A DNA stretch of 64,000 nucleotides. Source: Oscarella lobularis. Taxonomy: Eukaryota > Porifera > Homoscleromorpha > Homosclerophorida > Oscarellidae. The DNA lies in NCBI RefSeq assembly GCF_947507565.1, contig NC_089183.1, positions 2,046,001-2,110,000 on the forward strand, given 5' to 3'. Below are positions 19,375 to 30,469 of this stretch, one piece after another. The notes beneath the pieces are model-generated. The model did no database searches and was not told where the DNA came from. It saw nothing but the letters and a program-made list of their open reading frames with translations. The first letter of the stretch is position 1, and each line of letters opens with the position of its first letter. A program made the position numbers and the translations under genes.

Positions 19375-20995
19375 AATGGCGGAGCCCGTGCGAAACGAAC
19401 GCGATGATCCTGAACCCCAGGCCAGAAGCGAACCGATCACGAAAGCGCCGTCGTCGACGGGCATCTGTGGGGCGTACAAAATAGATCGACGACAAAATAG
19501 ATCAGTTGATATATACAGGTAAAATATGGGCGTAGTTACGTCCAGTCACGTCACTTTGGATTACTCAACTTTGCACTCTGCCAAAGTGTGATATTGATCT
19601 ATTTTGTCGTCGATCTATTTTGTACGCCCCACAGCATCTCTACCTTTTCGGCGGCTGGAGCACTGCTCGCAGACACTTCGTTCGCAACGAAATTTGGACG
19701 ATGAACGTTCGCGTTGCGCCGTCTCCAAGGAGATCGATTCGTCGTTTGCGCCGGAGGCCGGATTCCGCCGACGTGCGACGGAGCGCGATGCGTCGTCGTC
19801 GACGAGATGATCTACTCCTACGGAGGCCAAAAAGCGAGACGGAGATCACTTGGGAATCGTTTATCGGCTCGATCCGAAGGAAATGGAGTGGATCGAAGTA
19901 GCCACGCCCATGGAAGAAAATCGCCCTGCCCCGCCCCCGCGCGCTTACTGCTGCTTGTGTGCCATCGGATCGAGACTGGTCATGTTTGGAGGAAAGTGTT
20001 GCGAGTTTCCTCGCGACCGTCTCCAGTGCGGGGCAATGGAGGAAATTGGTGGACGAACGACGTTTATGAATTTGAATTTCACGAGCGACGCGAAAGAGGC
20101 GAGCATTTTCAATTTATTTATTTTTCAAATTAGAGTCAGTTGCATTTGTAGGAAGGTAGTCGTATTTGGAATTGAGTGGACAATGAAAGGCCGAGACCAC
20201 TTCAATTCGCTGCGATCGCACGGATTGACTGATGTCGAGGATTTCTTTTTGGAATGGATATTGATGACGATAGTCATTTGTTCCTTCTGAATTTATATAC
20301 TAAGGTAAGCTGCGAGGTTGATAAATGATACGAATTAATTAATTTGCTAGAGTTGGTCGACTATTGATTTTGATGTGAAGCCGCATCCCAGATTTGGTCA
20401 TACGATTTGTCAATTGGAGAAAGAGGAGAATTCCCTTTGTCTTCTCATAGGCGGCAGTAGCATTATGGCTTCTGAGGTTGTTTACGTTTTGGATATTGAC
20501 GGTTTCAAAGCGCATAAGGTACATGTCACGGAATTATTTCTTTTTACGTTATTATTTAATTAATAATTTTTTAGATTAACGTCGGTCAAGAATTCGATAA
20601 CACTATGTTTGCCACGTCTCACTGTGTGCAGAACGAATACAAGACTACGGACGTTCTCGTCTATGATGATGGTCTCAAATTTTTTCACTTTGGTTTGGAT
20701 ATGGCATATTGAATTTGCTACTTTATAAGCTTATGGTCGGCATTAGGTAATCACGTGACTGTGATTAAATGTGGCTTTAGAGAATAGCGTATGGTACTTT
20801 GAAACGTTGCCAAAACCTCGAAGCAATTCACGAAGAAATGAAAAATCGCCTCAACGTATTTCTCATTCTCACCATCGATCCTGACGAAAGTCACGTGACC
20901 AACACAGAGTCTTGGATCGGGAGCATCTGCAGGTACAGATTGACAAAGATAATAAAGGGTTTTTTTTCTATGGGATTTATAATCGTTAGGCGTTT
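19375..20995 (+). pseudogene. Kelch-coiled-coil-kinase pseudogene (family copy 3)
   Basis: Starts MAEPVRNERDDPEP at about 19375, then shifts frame to reach DHESAVVDG, is broken by a MITE (19466-19633), and resumes at HLYLFGGWSTARRHFVRNEI. More frame changes follow: NVR..., then GARCVVVDEMIYSYGG, then GIVYRLDPKEMEWIEVATP. Later exons read RFGHTICQLEKEEN (about 20352-20518) and TSHCVQNEYKTTDVLVYDDG (ending TGA near 20712). A piece matching the pre-kinase exon of copy 1 (HEEMKNRLNVFL) and a LGSGASAG glycine loop follow, again shifted by one base. The sequence leaves the family right after the start of the kinase exon. Four or more frameshifts, so dead. Confidence 0.8.
19466..19633. mobile_element. 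168-bp MITE with 39-bp perfect terminal inverted repeats
   Basis: The ends read TGTGGGGCGTACAAAATAGA inward and continue as perfect inverted repeats for 39 bp; each arm contains ACAAAATAGATC twice. The flanks are GCATC (19461-19465 and 19634-19638), a 5-bp target duplication. Removing the element and one GCATC restores the Kelch reading DGHLYLFGG. It interrupts the same exon as the unrelated MITE in copy 2, within a few codons of the equivalent site. Confidence 0.85.
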
Positions 20996-21325
20996 GCATT
21001 CAATTAACGCGCGTGCCCATTTGCGTGTTCCAAAGCTTTCCAAAATGGCGCACAGCTACACCTTCTACGTGAGCGCACAAGCCCACAGGTGGCACCCTAT
21101 CGGTCGCTGGTGACTTCATTAGCGACGCAGACCTAAACCTAATCGTCGCTAAATGAATCGACTCGAAGTTAATCCAGCTGAAAATCAACGAAGGCCGCCG
21201 TTCTATGATGATGGGCTCGGGATCAAATTTTCTAAGCGTAGGAGGGTATAGAAGGGTGACGATTCATTCACTATCAATTTAAACTAGAACGTTACATCTA
21301 TGCCTCGAAATCAACTACTGTATAA

Positions 21326-21515
21326 ACAAAAATTTCCGCCGATAACAAATTTCGCGGATTTGCTTTTTCTAGATTTTCGCGGGTTTTTATTTCGCGGATG
21401 GGAACTTTCTGCATGTGCTTCTATTATGTTTCGAAATTTTCGCGGGTGATTAATTTTGCAGGAATCTTCAAATTCGCGAAATCCAAGAAATTTGTTATCC
21501 TCGAATTTCCGGTAC
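21326..21515. repeat. Inverted-repeat element upstream of the NB-ARC gene
   Basis: Imperfect inverted repeats of about 30 bp (left arm with GATAACAAATTTCGCGG, right arm with GAAATTTGTTATC) bound a T-rich tract containing several TTTCGCGG/ TTCGCGGG words. It looks like a short MITE ending about 60 bp before the ATG of the death domain-NB-ARC gene. I could not define a target-site duplication. Confidence 0.45.
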
Positions 21516-21577
21516 GGCCCTGCGGTACGGTACTCTCTTCTTTAGCGCGCTTCATATGCAGATTTCCCGGCTGCAGT

Positions 21578-24500
21578 ATGGCTGAACGTTGGAGTCGAGA
21601 ACAGAAAATCATCTATTGTCTGGCCGAGGCAATCGTTCGTCTGAGAGTCGACGTAAAGGCGTCTGAAATCGCTCGCAGTCTCGCAGATTGCGGCGTCGTT
21701 GCCTCCGAGCCGCTCGATTGCACCGCAGACAGGGATATCCTAGCTGCCGGTAGAATTACTCTCGGGCTGCTGCGACGGCTGTTCGCACTGTGGTCGCTAC
21801 AGAACGGCGAAAGATCTCAGCACTTTCAAATCTTTCAACTTGCATTCAAAGTCGCCGGAGACGCCGAGATTCTTAACAAGTGCCTTCCTAACGTCGATTG
21901 CACTGATGAAGAGCTTGATGCCGTTGTTGTTCGTCGGAGGAACACCGGCACTGATAGTCATCTTGGAATTGGGGGGCCAGCTGGACTAAAAGGTGTTACT
22001 ACTGTAGCTCTTTTCCTGTTTTTGTTTGACGTTCGTTATCTGTGCAGTGCAGTGTGACAATGCACTTCGGAAAATATTGTCTCGATGTGACGGTGACGTT
22101 CATCTTCTTCAGAGCTTGATGGCATCCGTGAGAGAGAACTTTCTGTCAGTCCGTTTCAAGGGCTTGACTGTGAAGCAGGCTAGTATGAGTCCTAGAAGAC
22201 AATGCACAAGAGCTACTAGTGCCGAAGAAGCGACTCTTTCTCATCCAAGTTCGTGTCTTATAATTTGGCTTAGTGCAATTCATAAGATCACTGCTTGGGT
22301 TTACTAGTGGGTCTTTGGCCAGTTTGTGGATTGCTTTCGAATGTACTTTTGCAAATGAAAGAAAACTTTGCAAGCCTGAGGAAAGGTGCGTTAGCGTTGT
22401 TTCCTCTGATGACTCCAGAGATGCAGGACAGCCTAAAGAAAGCGACTGCTGAAACTGCAGCTGTCACACAGAAAGGTATGGTGTGCAATGTAAAGTGGAA
22501 ATAATATTGGCTGCTGCACACAATTTAATATTTATAGATACTGACGACTATGAGTATTTGCTCCAGACGTTTGCTTACAAGGTTGGCAATTACTGGAAGC
22601 AGCTTGGAGTCTGCCTTGGGTTTCCAAAGGATGACCTTGATGGCATTGAAGATCACTGCAGGCAGCGTCACATGGAAACAAAAGATATGGCATGGGAAAT
22701 GCTGCACAGATACTGGAAGTGGAAAGGAAAACAGCAGGCTTCTATTGCATCGCTGAGGGCCCAATTGAATAAAGTCCAACCTGCAGAGATAATTTTAGGT
22801 GAAGTTTAGGCGAAGATTGCAGTAGACACTTGTATTAACTGTAAGGTTTTAGGCCTGCCTTCTATTAAAACAAGCCCCTTTTTTGGTCGAGACAGAGAAA
22901 TGAATGCAATGAAGTCGTTTCTTTGGGGCACTGGATCCAAAACCTATATCGTTTTGCCAATTGAAACACGCAAAATTCAGGTGCGAGTTTGGGTCAACTT
23001 TAACGTTAAAAGACTTTCTCTGCTCTAAGGTCATTTCTGGCGGGGGTGGCGTAGGCAAGAGTGCTTTGGCTGAGAGTTACGTTTCTCGGCATGCCAAAGC
23101 GTATAGCAGCGGGGTATTTTGCTTCAACGCTGAATCGCACGCTTCACTTCTTTCTTCTATGAGAAGAAACGTGCGTAAAGTCAGGCTGTTGTGTCACGCT
23201 GTTTTTCAAGTGTTTTTTTAGCTTCTTGCTATTCAGTCAATGCAAAGTCTAACGGAATCTAAAGTGCATCCTACTCTGTCAGAAAACTTTGTTGTATTCT
23301 GTAGCTATTTGAAGAGAAATCCGAGGTCTCTGGTATTTCTCGACAATGTAGAAGAGGAGGAACTTCTAACTGACTGTCTTCCAAGCGTCGTTACGCCGTG
23401 CCACGTCCTGATCACGACAAGGAGTGACATGAAGAGTTTGCATCATCAGGCGAATGTGAAAGTAATGAATTTGGAGACACTGCAGGGAGAACATGCCGTT
23501 GCCGCTTTGCTTGGTTGGAGTGGAAAAGCCCCAAGCGCGTTTCACGAATTGAAGACGGAAGAGCGAGAATCTATTAAACGGCTTGCTTTAGACTCACCCG
23601 TCGAGGGATTGCCTCTAGCTCTTGCTCATGCTGGATTATTTATTCAGCGGGAAAGGATGACTTTTCACAGCTACTGGACGCTTCTTGAAGCTAAAGCGAA
23701 AGGCCTTGACCCGGCTGCTCTTGACATGGCCAAAGTTCTCAGCTATTTTCATATATCGCATCTTAGGGAGACTCTTCAGCAAATGGGAGTTTTTTCTCCA
23801 GCCCAGCTTTCAAAAGTTGACGTTTTTCAACTCGATCTCAATCCGTTCAACCAAAGATTGGTCTTCCGAGCGAGAGATGCGCTGAAGGCAAAGCGGCATC
23901 TTTATCTCACGTGGGAGCTGGACATTGATCACGTGAGTGAGCATTCTTCAAAAGGGTATTTGATTTTGCGGTACTGCTCGTTGTTCTCTTCGCAAGACAT
24001 TCCTCAGAAAATCCTTTATGAAGTAGCATTTTCTGAGGAGAAGACGGAGCTTCGTGACGTGTCTTTTGCAATGGGTACACGGGCTTTGAGAGACCGCTCT
24101 TTCCTGCAGCAAACGGAGCAAAACGACGGTTTGACAGTGTTCTCAATGCATCATTTAGTTCAAGAAAGTGTTCTCAATCGCCTTGTGGGAGACCTCAATG
24201 AATATCAAACGATGCTAGAAACAGTGGGGCGTTGCTTAGTTAGTCATCTTCCTTCACTGGACGACCTATTGACCAGCACCAATCTCACAAATCAGGTGGT
24301 CATCTCTCTGCTTCCTCACGTCTACTCCATTGCTAAGAAGCTACTGGAAACAGGGATAGGGCGGAAGGAAAGTCGTGACGTCATTGATTACGCTTGCGAT
24401 TTGTCCGTAAAATATATGCACCTCGAAATGGCTAAAGACCTACATTATAAGCGTATTCAAAATCTTACCAATGATGCGTACCGGTACAATGTGCCTTTTG

Positions 24501-26178
24501 AGGAAGAGAAACTAGACTGTACGCATTCCTACTTATTGAAATTGAGAGCGCGGTTGTTTACTTTGTGTTTGTTAGGCTACTGTGGGATGGCTCAAACTTG
24601 CCTTTTTTTGAATTTGTACCAGGATGTTGCTGAAAACGTCGCACTGGCTCTAGGAGGGAGATCGCCTGACGAGCTTACAGACGAAGAGGCGTCTTCCTAT
24701 TCGCCAGGTTCGGTGGCGCTTTATACTTGCGTAGCTGCAAATTGAAATTAATTTTTTCTCAGCTTTGTGCGTTCTTGCTGAGTCCTACAGCGTTCAAGGC
24801 TTTTCGGCAGAAGCTGAAAGGCTTCTTCTACGAGTGATTAATTCTTCCATTTTGAAGCCTCGTCTAAGCCATTATGTATTTCAAGGTAACGGTTAATTAT
24901 AGGCCTGTTTTGGTATATTGCATACAGTTTTTGACTAGTCCTTGTTCGTTTGGGATCTGTTTATTACAAGGCGGAGCAATTTGAGAAAGCGCTGAGAGTG
25001 TTAAAAATGGCGTTTCCACTTCGTCCGGAGGGAAGCGTTGATCAAGTCCTGGCCTCCCGTGGGTCTAAAGCTTTTGCAGTTTCTTATACTATTAACTTTT
25101 ATGTATTTAGTCTATCAGCTCTATGGGGTGGCTCTACTGGGCCTAGGAAGACCAGCTGAAGCTTATGATGTTCTTGGCAAAGCTCTAAGCACATTCGAAA
25201 TTCTTGTCCCGGACACTGATATTAGAATAGCTGAAAGTTGGGCCAAAACCTCACTCACTTACGTTCTTATCTCTCTGATTGTCATTTCAGTTCTTCGGGA
25301 AATGAGTGTTTGCCTGACTAAACTTAATCAACGACGCAAAGCAGTTGAAGTGTCACGAGAAGCACTTGCAATGGCAAGATCCGCATTGCCTCAAAAGAAC
25401 GCTCTCCCTGCATGTGAGCGTGGAAAGACGGGAAAAAGAATTATCACGATCGTGCTCTTTTTATTTTTTAGTTCTCATTTGTCATGCGCAGTGCCTATTG
25501 GAAAGGAAGGAAGCAATGGTGTTTCTGAAAGAAGCTCTGATGCTGCTGGAAGAGTCTCCGTCTAATGTCGTAGTGTTGCGTAACAAAACTTTGTGTAATT
25601 TGTTAGTTTGGATGTACGTTTTACTTCTGAAACTGGCCTTTTTTAGGCTTGAAGCTGCTTGGGACGTTTCTATACGAAATTGGAGAAAGATGTGAAGCTT
25701 GCCGTTGCCTCAAGGAGGGAGTAGCTGCCGTTGCGGTGGGTATAGGAATTTTCCGCAACGACGCGATTGATGCTGTTTCGTGTAAGATAAAATTTTCACT
25801 TGCCCAGATCGTTTTCTTCTGTATATTAGCAATTTTCTATATATGCCTAGTTTGCCAAATAACGATCTTGTTGGGGTCTATATATTATGAGTCAAACAAC
25901 GATTTCGAAGCTCTTCCTTTCCTTCAGCATGCCTTTGTTGCATCGAAGAGTTTGCCTCCTAATCATCCCTATGTTGGTGCAGGTAATGTAATGTATAAAT
26001 GCGTAAGACCGTTATGCTTCAAGCTTTCACAGCGTTAGGTAACTACGTTCTGTGTCTTACTCGGGCGAAGCGGTTTTCGGAAGCCGAAGCAATGATTGTA
26101 GAAGCGTCTCAGGTGTACAAGTGTCTGCCAGCTTATCATCCTATTCATCAGCGACGTACGCCATCTCAATTAAACTAA
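21578..26178 (+). CDS. Death domain-NB-ARC-TPR protein (STAND ATPase)
   Basis: Start MAERWSREQK at 21578; exon 1 ends about 21992. An N-terminal helical region is spread over three exons (21578-22475). A death-domain exon (about 22540-22800) has YWKQLGVCLGFPKDDLDGIE and AWEMLHRYWKWKG. The NB-ARC part is in exons about 22850-24710, with P-loop GGGGVGKSALA, Walker B RSLVFLDNVEE, HVLITTRSD and GLPLALAHAG. Then short exons encode TPR-like helices (LGSVYYKAEQFEKALRVL, LREMSVCLTKLNQRRKAVEV, LLGSIYYESNNDFEALPFLQ), ending TAA at 26176-26178. Such proteins are nucleotide-driven scaffolds that recruit death-fold partners in apoptosis or immunity. Introns are about 45-90 bp, one splitting the sequence just before the P-loop. 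I see no in-frame lesion, but junctions in the TPR part are approximate. Confidence 0.8.
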
Positions 26179-26736
26179 GCACTCTCACTCACCCGTCTCT
26201 TGTGCGTAGTGGCCTATCTTCACAATGAATTGTGCAGGAAGAGAACGCAATAGAAACCTTTACTAAAATACAATTTGGACAGCATTCAATTTCTTTTTGT
26301 AGAATGTATAGTATCATAGCCCTCTTGGCAATCTTTGGCCAAAGAAGCCACTAAAATGGAGAAAGTTGAGCTTAACATCGGCAGAGACACACGATGAGTC
26401 GTCTTGGCATTGATGTGGCCAGCTAGAGAAACTTAAGGGTCGGTACGGTCTCTGGTGTTTTCTTTTTTTAACTTTAGACATTTATTAGGTTCTGCAGTGC
26501 AATGTGGTTGACGGTAACGTATTTTATGGCGTCTTTTGAGCAATACCGACCGCTTCCCAGTCACAGCCAAGAATCACCTGTATCGACTCACAGTGCCCCT
26601 TGGAACGACTGCTCGCATTGTGTGCAAATCCGTTTTCACCAAACGGTGAAACATCGGTGGGCGTTTGCAGTTTGACTGGTGAAGAATATAATTAAAAACG
26701 TTAGGGAAAGTTATATACAGACAAAGGAATGGAGAC
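26179..26736. other. Intergenic, no gene seen
   Basis: The 3' flank of the NB-ARC gene and the downstream flank of the minus-strand spectrin-repeat remnant. No supported ORF, repeat or hairpin. Confidence 0.4.
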
Positions 26737-27660
26737 TCACAAAAGGTGAGTGTGGGAGTAATTGCCGACTCCGGAGTCGACGAATTCATCAGCGACTGCA
26801 TGCGTCGCCGTCCTGATTTCCTCGACTTCGTTCTCGTGACCGTCGACGTCCTTTTGAAAATCTTTCAGCTCAGTGAACCACAAATTTACGACACTCGGTT
26901 CAATAGCAGGCTTCTCCATGGCATTGATCTGCGCCAATTTCTCGGCAACCCAGTCGTTCAGAGACGATTTCTTTCCGGCGACGTTCGCAGCGTCGTCTAA
27001 TCGATCCTTTGCATTGTCGACGCTCGCCTGGAGACCATCCCATCGTCGCTACAACTCCCGAACGTTTTCTTCGACCATCTCCGGATTCCCGTGGCCAAAC
27101 GTTTCAACGAGACTTTCGCCTGCTGCCGTCGTTTGTTCAAATGTCGGCTGATGATCGGTGACGTCGCGACGAAACGTCTCCAAGTCCACGAGCTGTTCCT
27201 GCACGTCGTCGACGGTCGCTCCCGTCTCTTCAAAGTCATTCAACTTCGATCCACGCGATCAAACCAGAGTATAATCTGTCATAAAAGCATCTAGCTTTCT
27301 CTTCGCGTTGATCAGCTTTTCGCCGCGCGTTTTGGCCAAAATACCCTTCCCACATTTTGTCAACCAGCTTCAATTGCGTCTCCTTTTTCAACCAGCGATC
27401 GTTCATCGCGACGAGGATCTTTCCTCGCGCCGACAGACGCTCGTACTCCGGTCGAACTTGAAGTCTATAGTCCAACCTCGGCGACCACGGCATTCCGCAC
27501 GGCGATTTGTTCGTCGAGAATTTCGAGTAGGCAAGCGCCGTTGAACGCCGTCACCTGGTTCTTTATCGAAATCAGCCAATTTTTAATCGGCTTCACCCTG
27601 ATCGCGTATATAAGTTGCGGATATCGTTCTGAAGCCTTAAGGCTATAGATCTGTCGTGAA
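26737..27660 (-). pseudogene. Spectrin-repeat (dystrophin/plakin-like) pseudogene
   Basis: Read on the minus strand, the region encodes heptad-rich helices typical of spectrin repeats: NWLISIKNQVTAFNG, then RPEYERLSARGKILVAMNDR, then DDVQEQLVDLETFRRDVTDH, then NDWVAEKLAQINAMEKPAIE and FTELKDFQKDVDGHENEVEE. A frameshift lies near 27235-27250 (between GLIAWIEVE and NDFEETGA) and another near 27480-27500. An in-frame TAG at 27049-27051 replaces the residue expected before RRWDGL. No flanking exons are visible. This is a decayed fragment of a large cytoskeletal linker gene. Confidence 0.6.
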
Positions 27661-30469
27661 CGTGCAGGTCTGCAGCAGAATTGTTTGACTCCTGTTTTGC
27701 AGCAAAAAAACAGTGGTACGCGACTGGTTAGCTCATTCGTCGGAATCTCACGCTAACTTACTACCTTTATAGCAAACCTTGAATTTCTTTCCAAAAGAAG
27801 ATTAGCACTGTTTACATCCGCTGTTGCCGTTAGAAACTTGACAAAAAGTTAGTTTCTGAAACGGGTTTACATTTTGCGGTTTGTAGCCTATCAAGTCTGT
27901 TTTAGACTTTGTTTGCATTCTATTTGAATTGCGCAATTTTATATAATTGTCTTTGTCGAAAATTAGGTTAGCTACGAGCGCTTAGTATATTTCTTTGTAG
28001 AATAGCGGTCAATACTTATTTCTGAGCTCTGCTGGTCAAAAATGTATTTCAACTGACCTTTTTGACGTCACACTGAGCCTCTGGTAGCTTTTTGCGCGTG
28101 CAATGACGTAAAATCGATCCAATTGGTTAGATAGCACTGTTAGAAGACTAAACGGGAAGAAAGAGTCTATTCGCATTATAACTTTTTCACATGACTCAAA
28201 GAAAACGACAGAAATTGGAAGGTTTGGCCGAGAGTGTTAGACTCACTCACGGTAGCTCCTAAAGACAGTTAACCGCATATGTAGACAGATATAAGAGTTC
28301 TTGTTCCATTTCGTTGGTGTCCCAAAGTCCATGCGGAACCGACGTCAGCAAAAAAATTTTCTTTTTTACAGTAGGCTAAATCACTGTTATCTATTTTCTA
28401 TAAAATAGGCCTTTAAAAGAGTTTTCGAATGGTATATAGTTTTTGGGGTTTATGTCAAGGGAAAAGGTAGTAAAAAATCCCGTCCCAAAAGGAGACAAGT
28501 GTCCCAACCACGAGGTTTAATCGAATTAGCGGCTCTAGCGTCCCGTGCGTTAGTCCGAATCTCTTTTGGATAACCCACTCCTTCCAGCTTGTCCTCGGTT
28601 TGTTTCGTAGCCGCGTTTCTCTGCGACAGCTGTCCCAAACCCATGATGTCCCAATGTCGCTGCTTGACTCTACTTTTTATGCAGATAGATTTAAGCACGC
28701 CGTGGTCAGTCAATGTGATATGCCTATAATGCACATACTGTAGTCACTAATAGAGTAAAAAATTACCGTGCTAAGGGTGTTCGGGAATCACATGCATGAT
28801 GGCTTACAACGGGCCATCATTATCTAGATAGTCAGTATTTTTATTATCCACCATCAGTACAGTATACGTAGAGTCAAAAAGGGGTATTCGGACTGTACAG
28901 ATTTCGGGCAGCTGGCGCACGCCTTGAAGGCAACAGATCTAAACCCTTTTCGCTTGATTTGCTTCTATCGTCCCTTAGAAACTTCTCACCAAAGTTTCAG
29001 TTTGATGGAAGTAGGTGTCGCCAAAGGAGACGTCCTCGTACAAGCTCGGACAACATGTAACGGGCGAAATTTTTCAAGGCTATGGAAGAGGAGGAAGACG
29101 TGGACGCAAAGCCAAACAGGGTTCGATAATTACACTCGGGATTATGCAAGAAGATGCAAATAGTGTGAAAGTCTTTTTCAAACGAAACTGCATTCATATG
29201 CAAGAGCTTGACACGAAGCTGAGGAAAAATCTTCTAGCAGCAGCTGGCATCTAACTCCGGGTTGGTTACGAACGGAGAAGCTGTTCGATTGATTAGCAGA
29301 GACCGCGTGCAACTGAAAGCCATGAAACAAAGACCTCTGCTGCAAGGACGGAAGACACATCTACACATATAGCGTTAGTTCCAGTAGTGGAAGACGACAG
29401 CGCGAGCCTAGAAATGCAAAGTATAATGAACAAAACATGAGATATTCTGCACCACAGAAAGAAGACGACACATCAACTCAGGCAGAAGATTAGAGCAGTC
29501 AAATAACACAACGCAAAGCAGGAAAGGAGCCGCAAGTACAAAACTACATCTGTCGACTATTAGAAGTTAGAATTAATTCATAGCACTAAAAGTTGCGTAT
29601 CTGGCTTCAGTTTGAATTGCAAAATTACGGTCGATGACCTTTCTCTCAATTCAAACCTAAAGCCAAGAGCTAGACATACATGCTCTAACACAGAAATGAC
29701 CCTATGCAGAGGAAACGCCTCTCTGTGACCACGTTCTAGCCCTACTCTATAGTTGTTAGAGACAGATTCACAATTTTTCCTAGGTTTGTCTACTACAGCT
29801 ATAATTGCCATTGCGAGCAGTGCAAGTTTCTTAGTATTATTCTGCTCGCCATTGTGACCGCAATGTGCGCCCTAACAAAGAAAGGACGCGTCTGTTCTGT
29901 CGCCGCAATTCCTACAGCGTTCTACCCTACACGCCGCGAGAGCCCCATGCACCACAGTTTCTCTACAACCGTCCGAGATGCCACCGCTGTGCCGCCAATG
30001 TACACCGAGCTGTCTGAGGTACTTGCTATACAACCGCTTTACTTACAAGCTAGCGCTTGTTTATTCACTGTTATGAACGGACATCGGTTATCTATCTTAC
30101 TTATATGATATATACGTCTCTACTAGCTCTGCCAGTGCTGGTGTCTCAAACTTATAGCACAAAGACAAAACGACAACAACGCAGTTTTTCTGTACAGCAG
30201 GCGTCGTATTTGAAACGCAGTTGTCAAAGTGAACGTGAATACAATGAAGACACATCAGCGGATACAAATCAAAATAAAACAGTGGGAGAACATTAGGAGG
30301 GATGTCACAGTTTACAAGACTGAACGAAAACTAGGTACAGTAGTCTAGAATAAATTTGAAAAACTTGCACAACACACAAAGAGATACGTAGAGCATTTTT
30401 ATTTAAGCACACCCTTGAAATGGGCGAAAAAGTTTCTTTGTCTTCATTACATAAAAGAAAAAATCTTTT
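27661..30469. other. Gene-poor stretch, no supported gene
   Basis: Several open frames (28450-28734 minus; 29015-29254 plus; 29854-30108 plus) have no family, codon or splice support. The frame through 29854 has a hydrophobic segment (FLSIILLAIVTAM) but no ATG before it. A small hairpin resembling the Helentron 3' end lies at 28796-28827. Confidence 0.4.
28796..28827 (+). repeat. Solo hairpin resembling the Helentron-like 3' terminus
   Basis: ATGATGGC, a short spacer, then GGCCATCAT and TATCTAG. The hairpin stem and the CTAG end match the 3' terminus of the five repeats, but the spacer lacks the inner GGTG/CACC pair and the base after CTAG is A, not T. It may be the end of a related, mostly lost element. 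Confidence 0.4.

Noticed and set aside
21118-21155. Short inverted repeat (TTAGCGACG / CGTCGCTAA)
   Set aside because: Arms of about 13 bp with no other copy or flanking duplication in the window; may be chance.
27661-30469. ORFs at 28450-28734, 29015-29254 and 29854-30108 as genes
   Set aside because: No recognisable domain, no consistent start or splice signals, and composition like the surrounding intergenic DNA.
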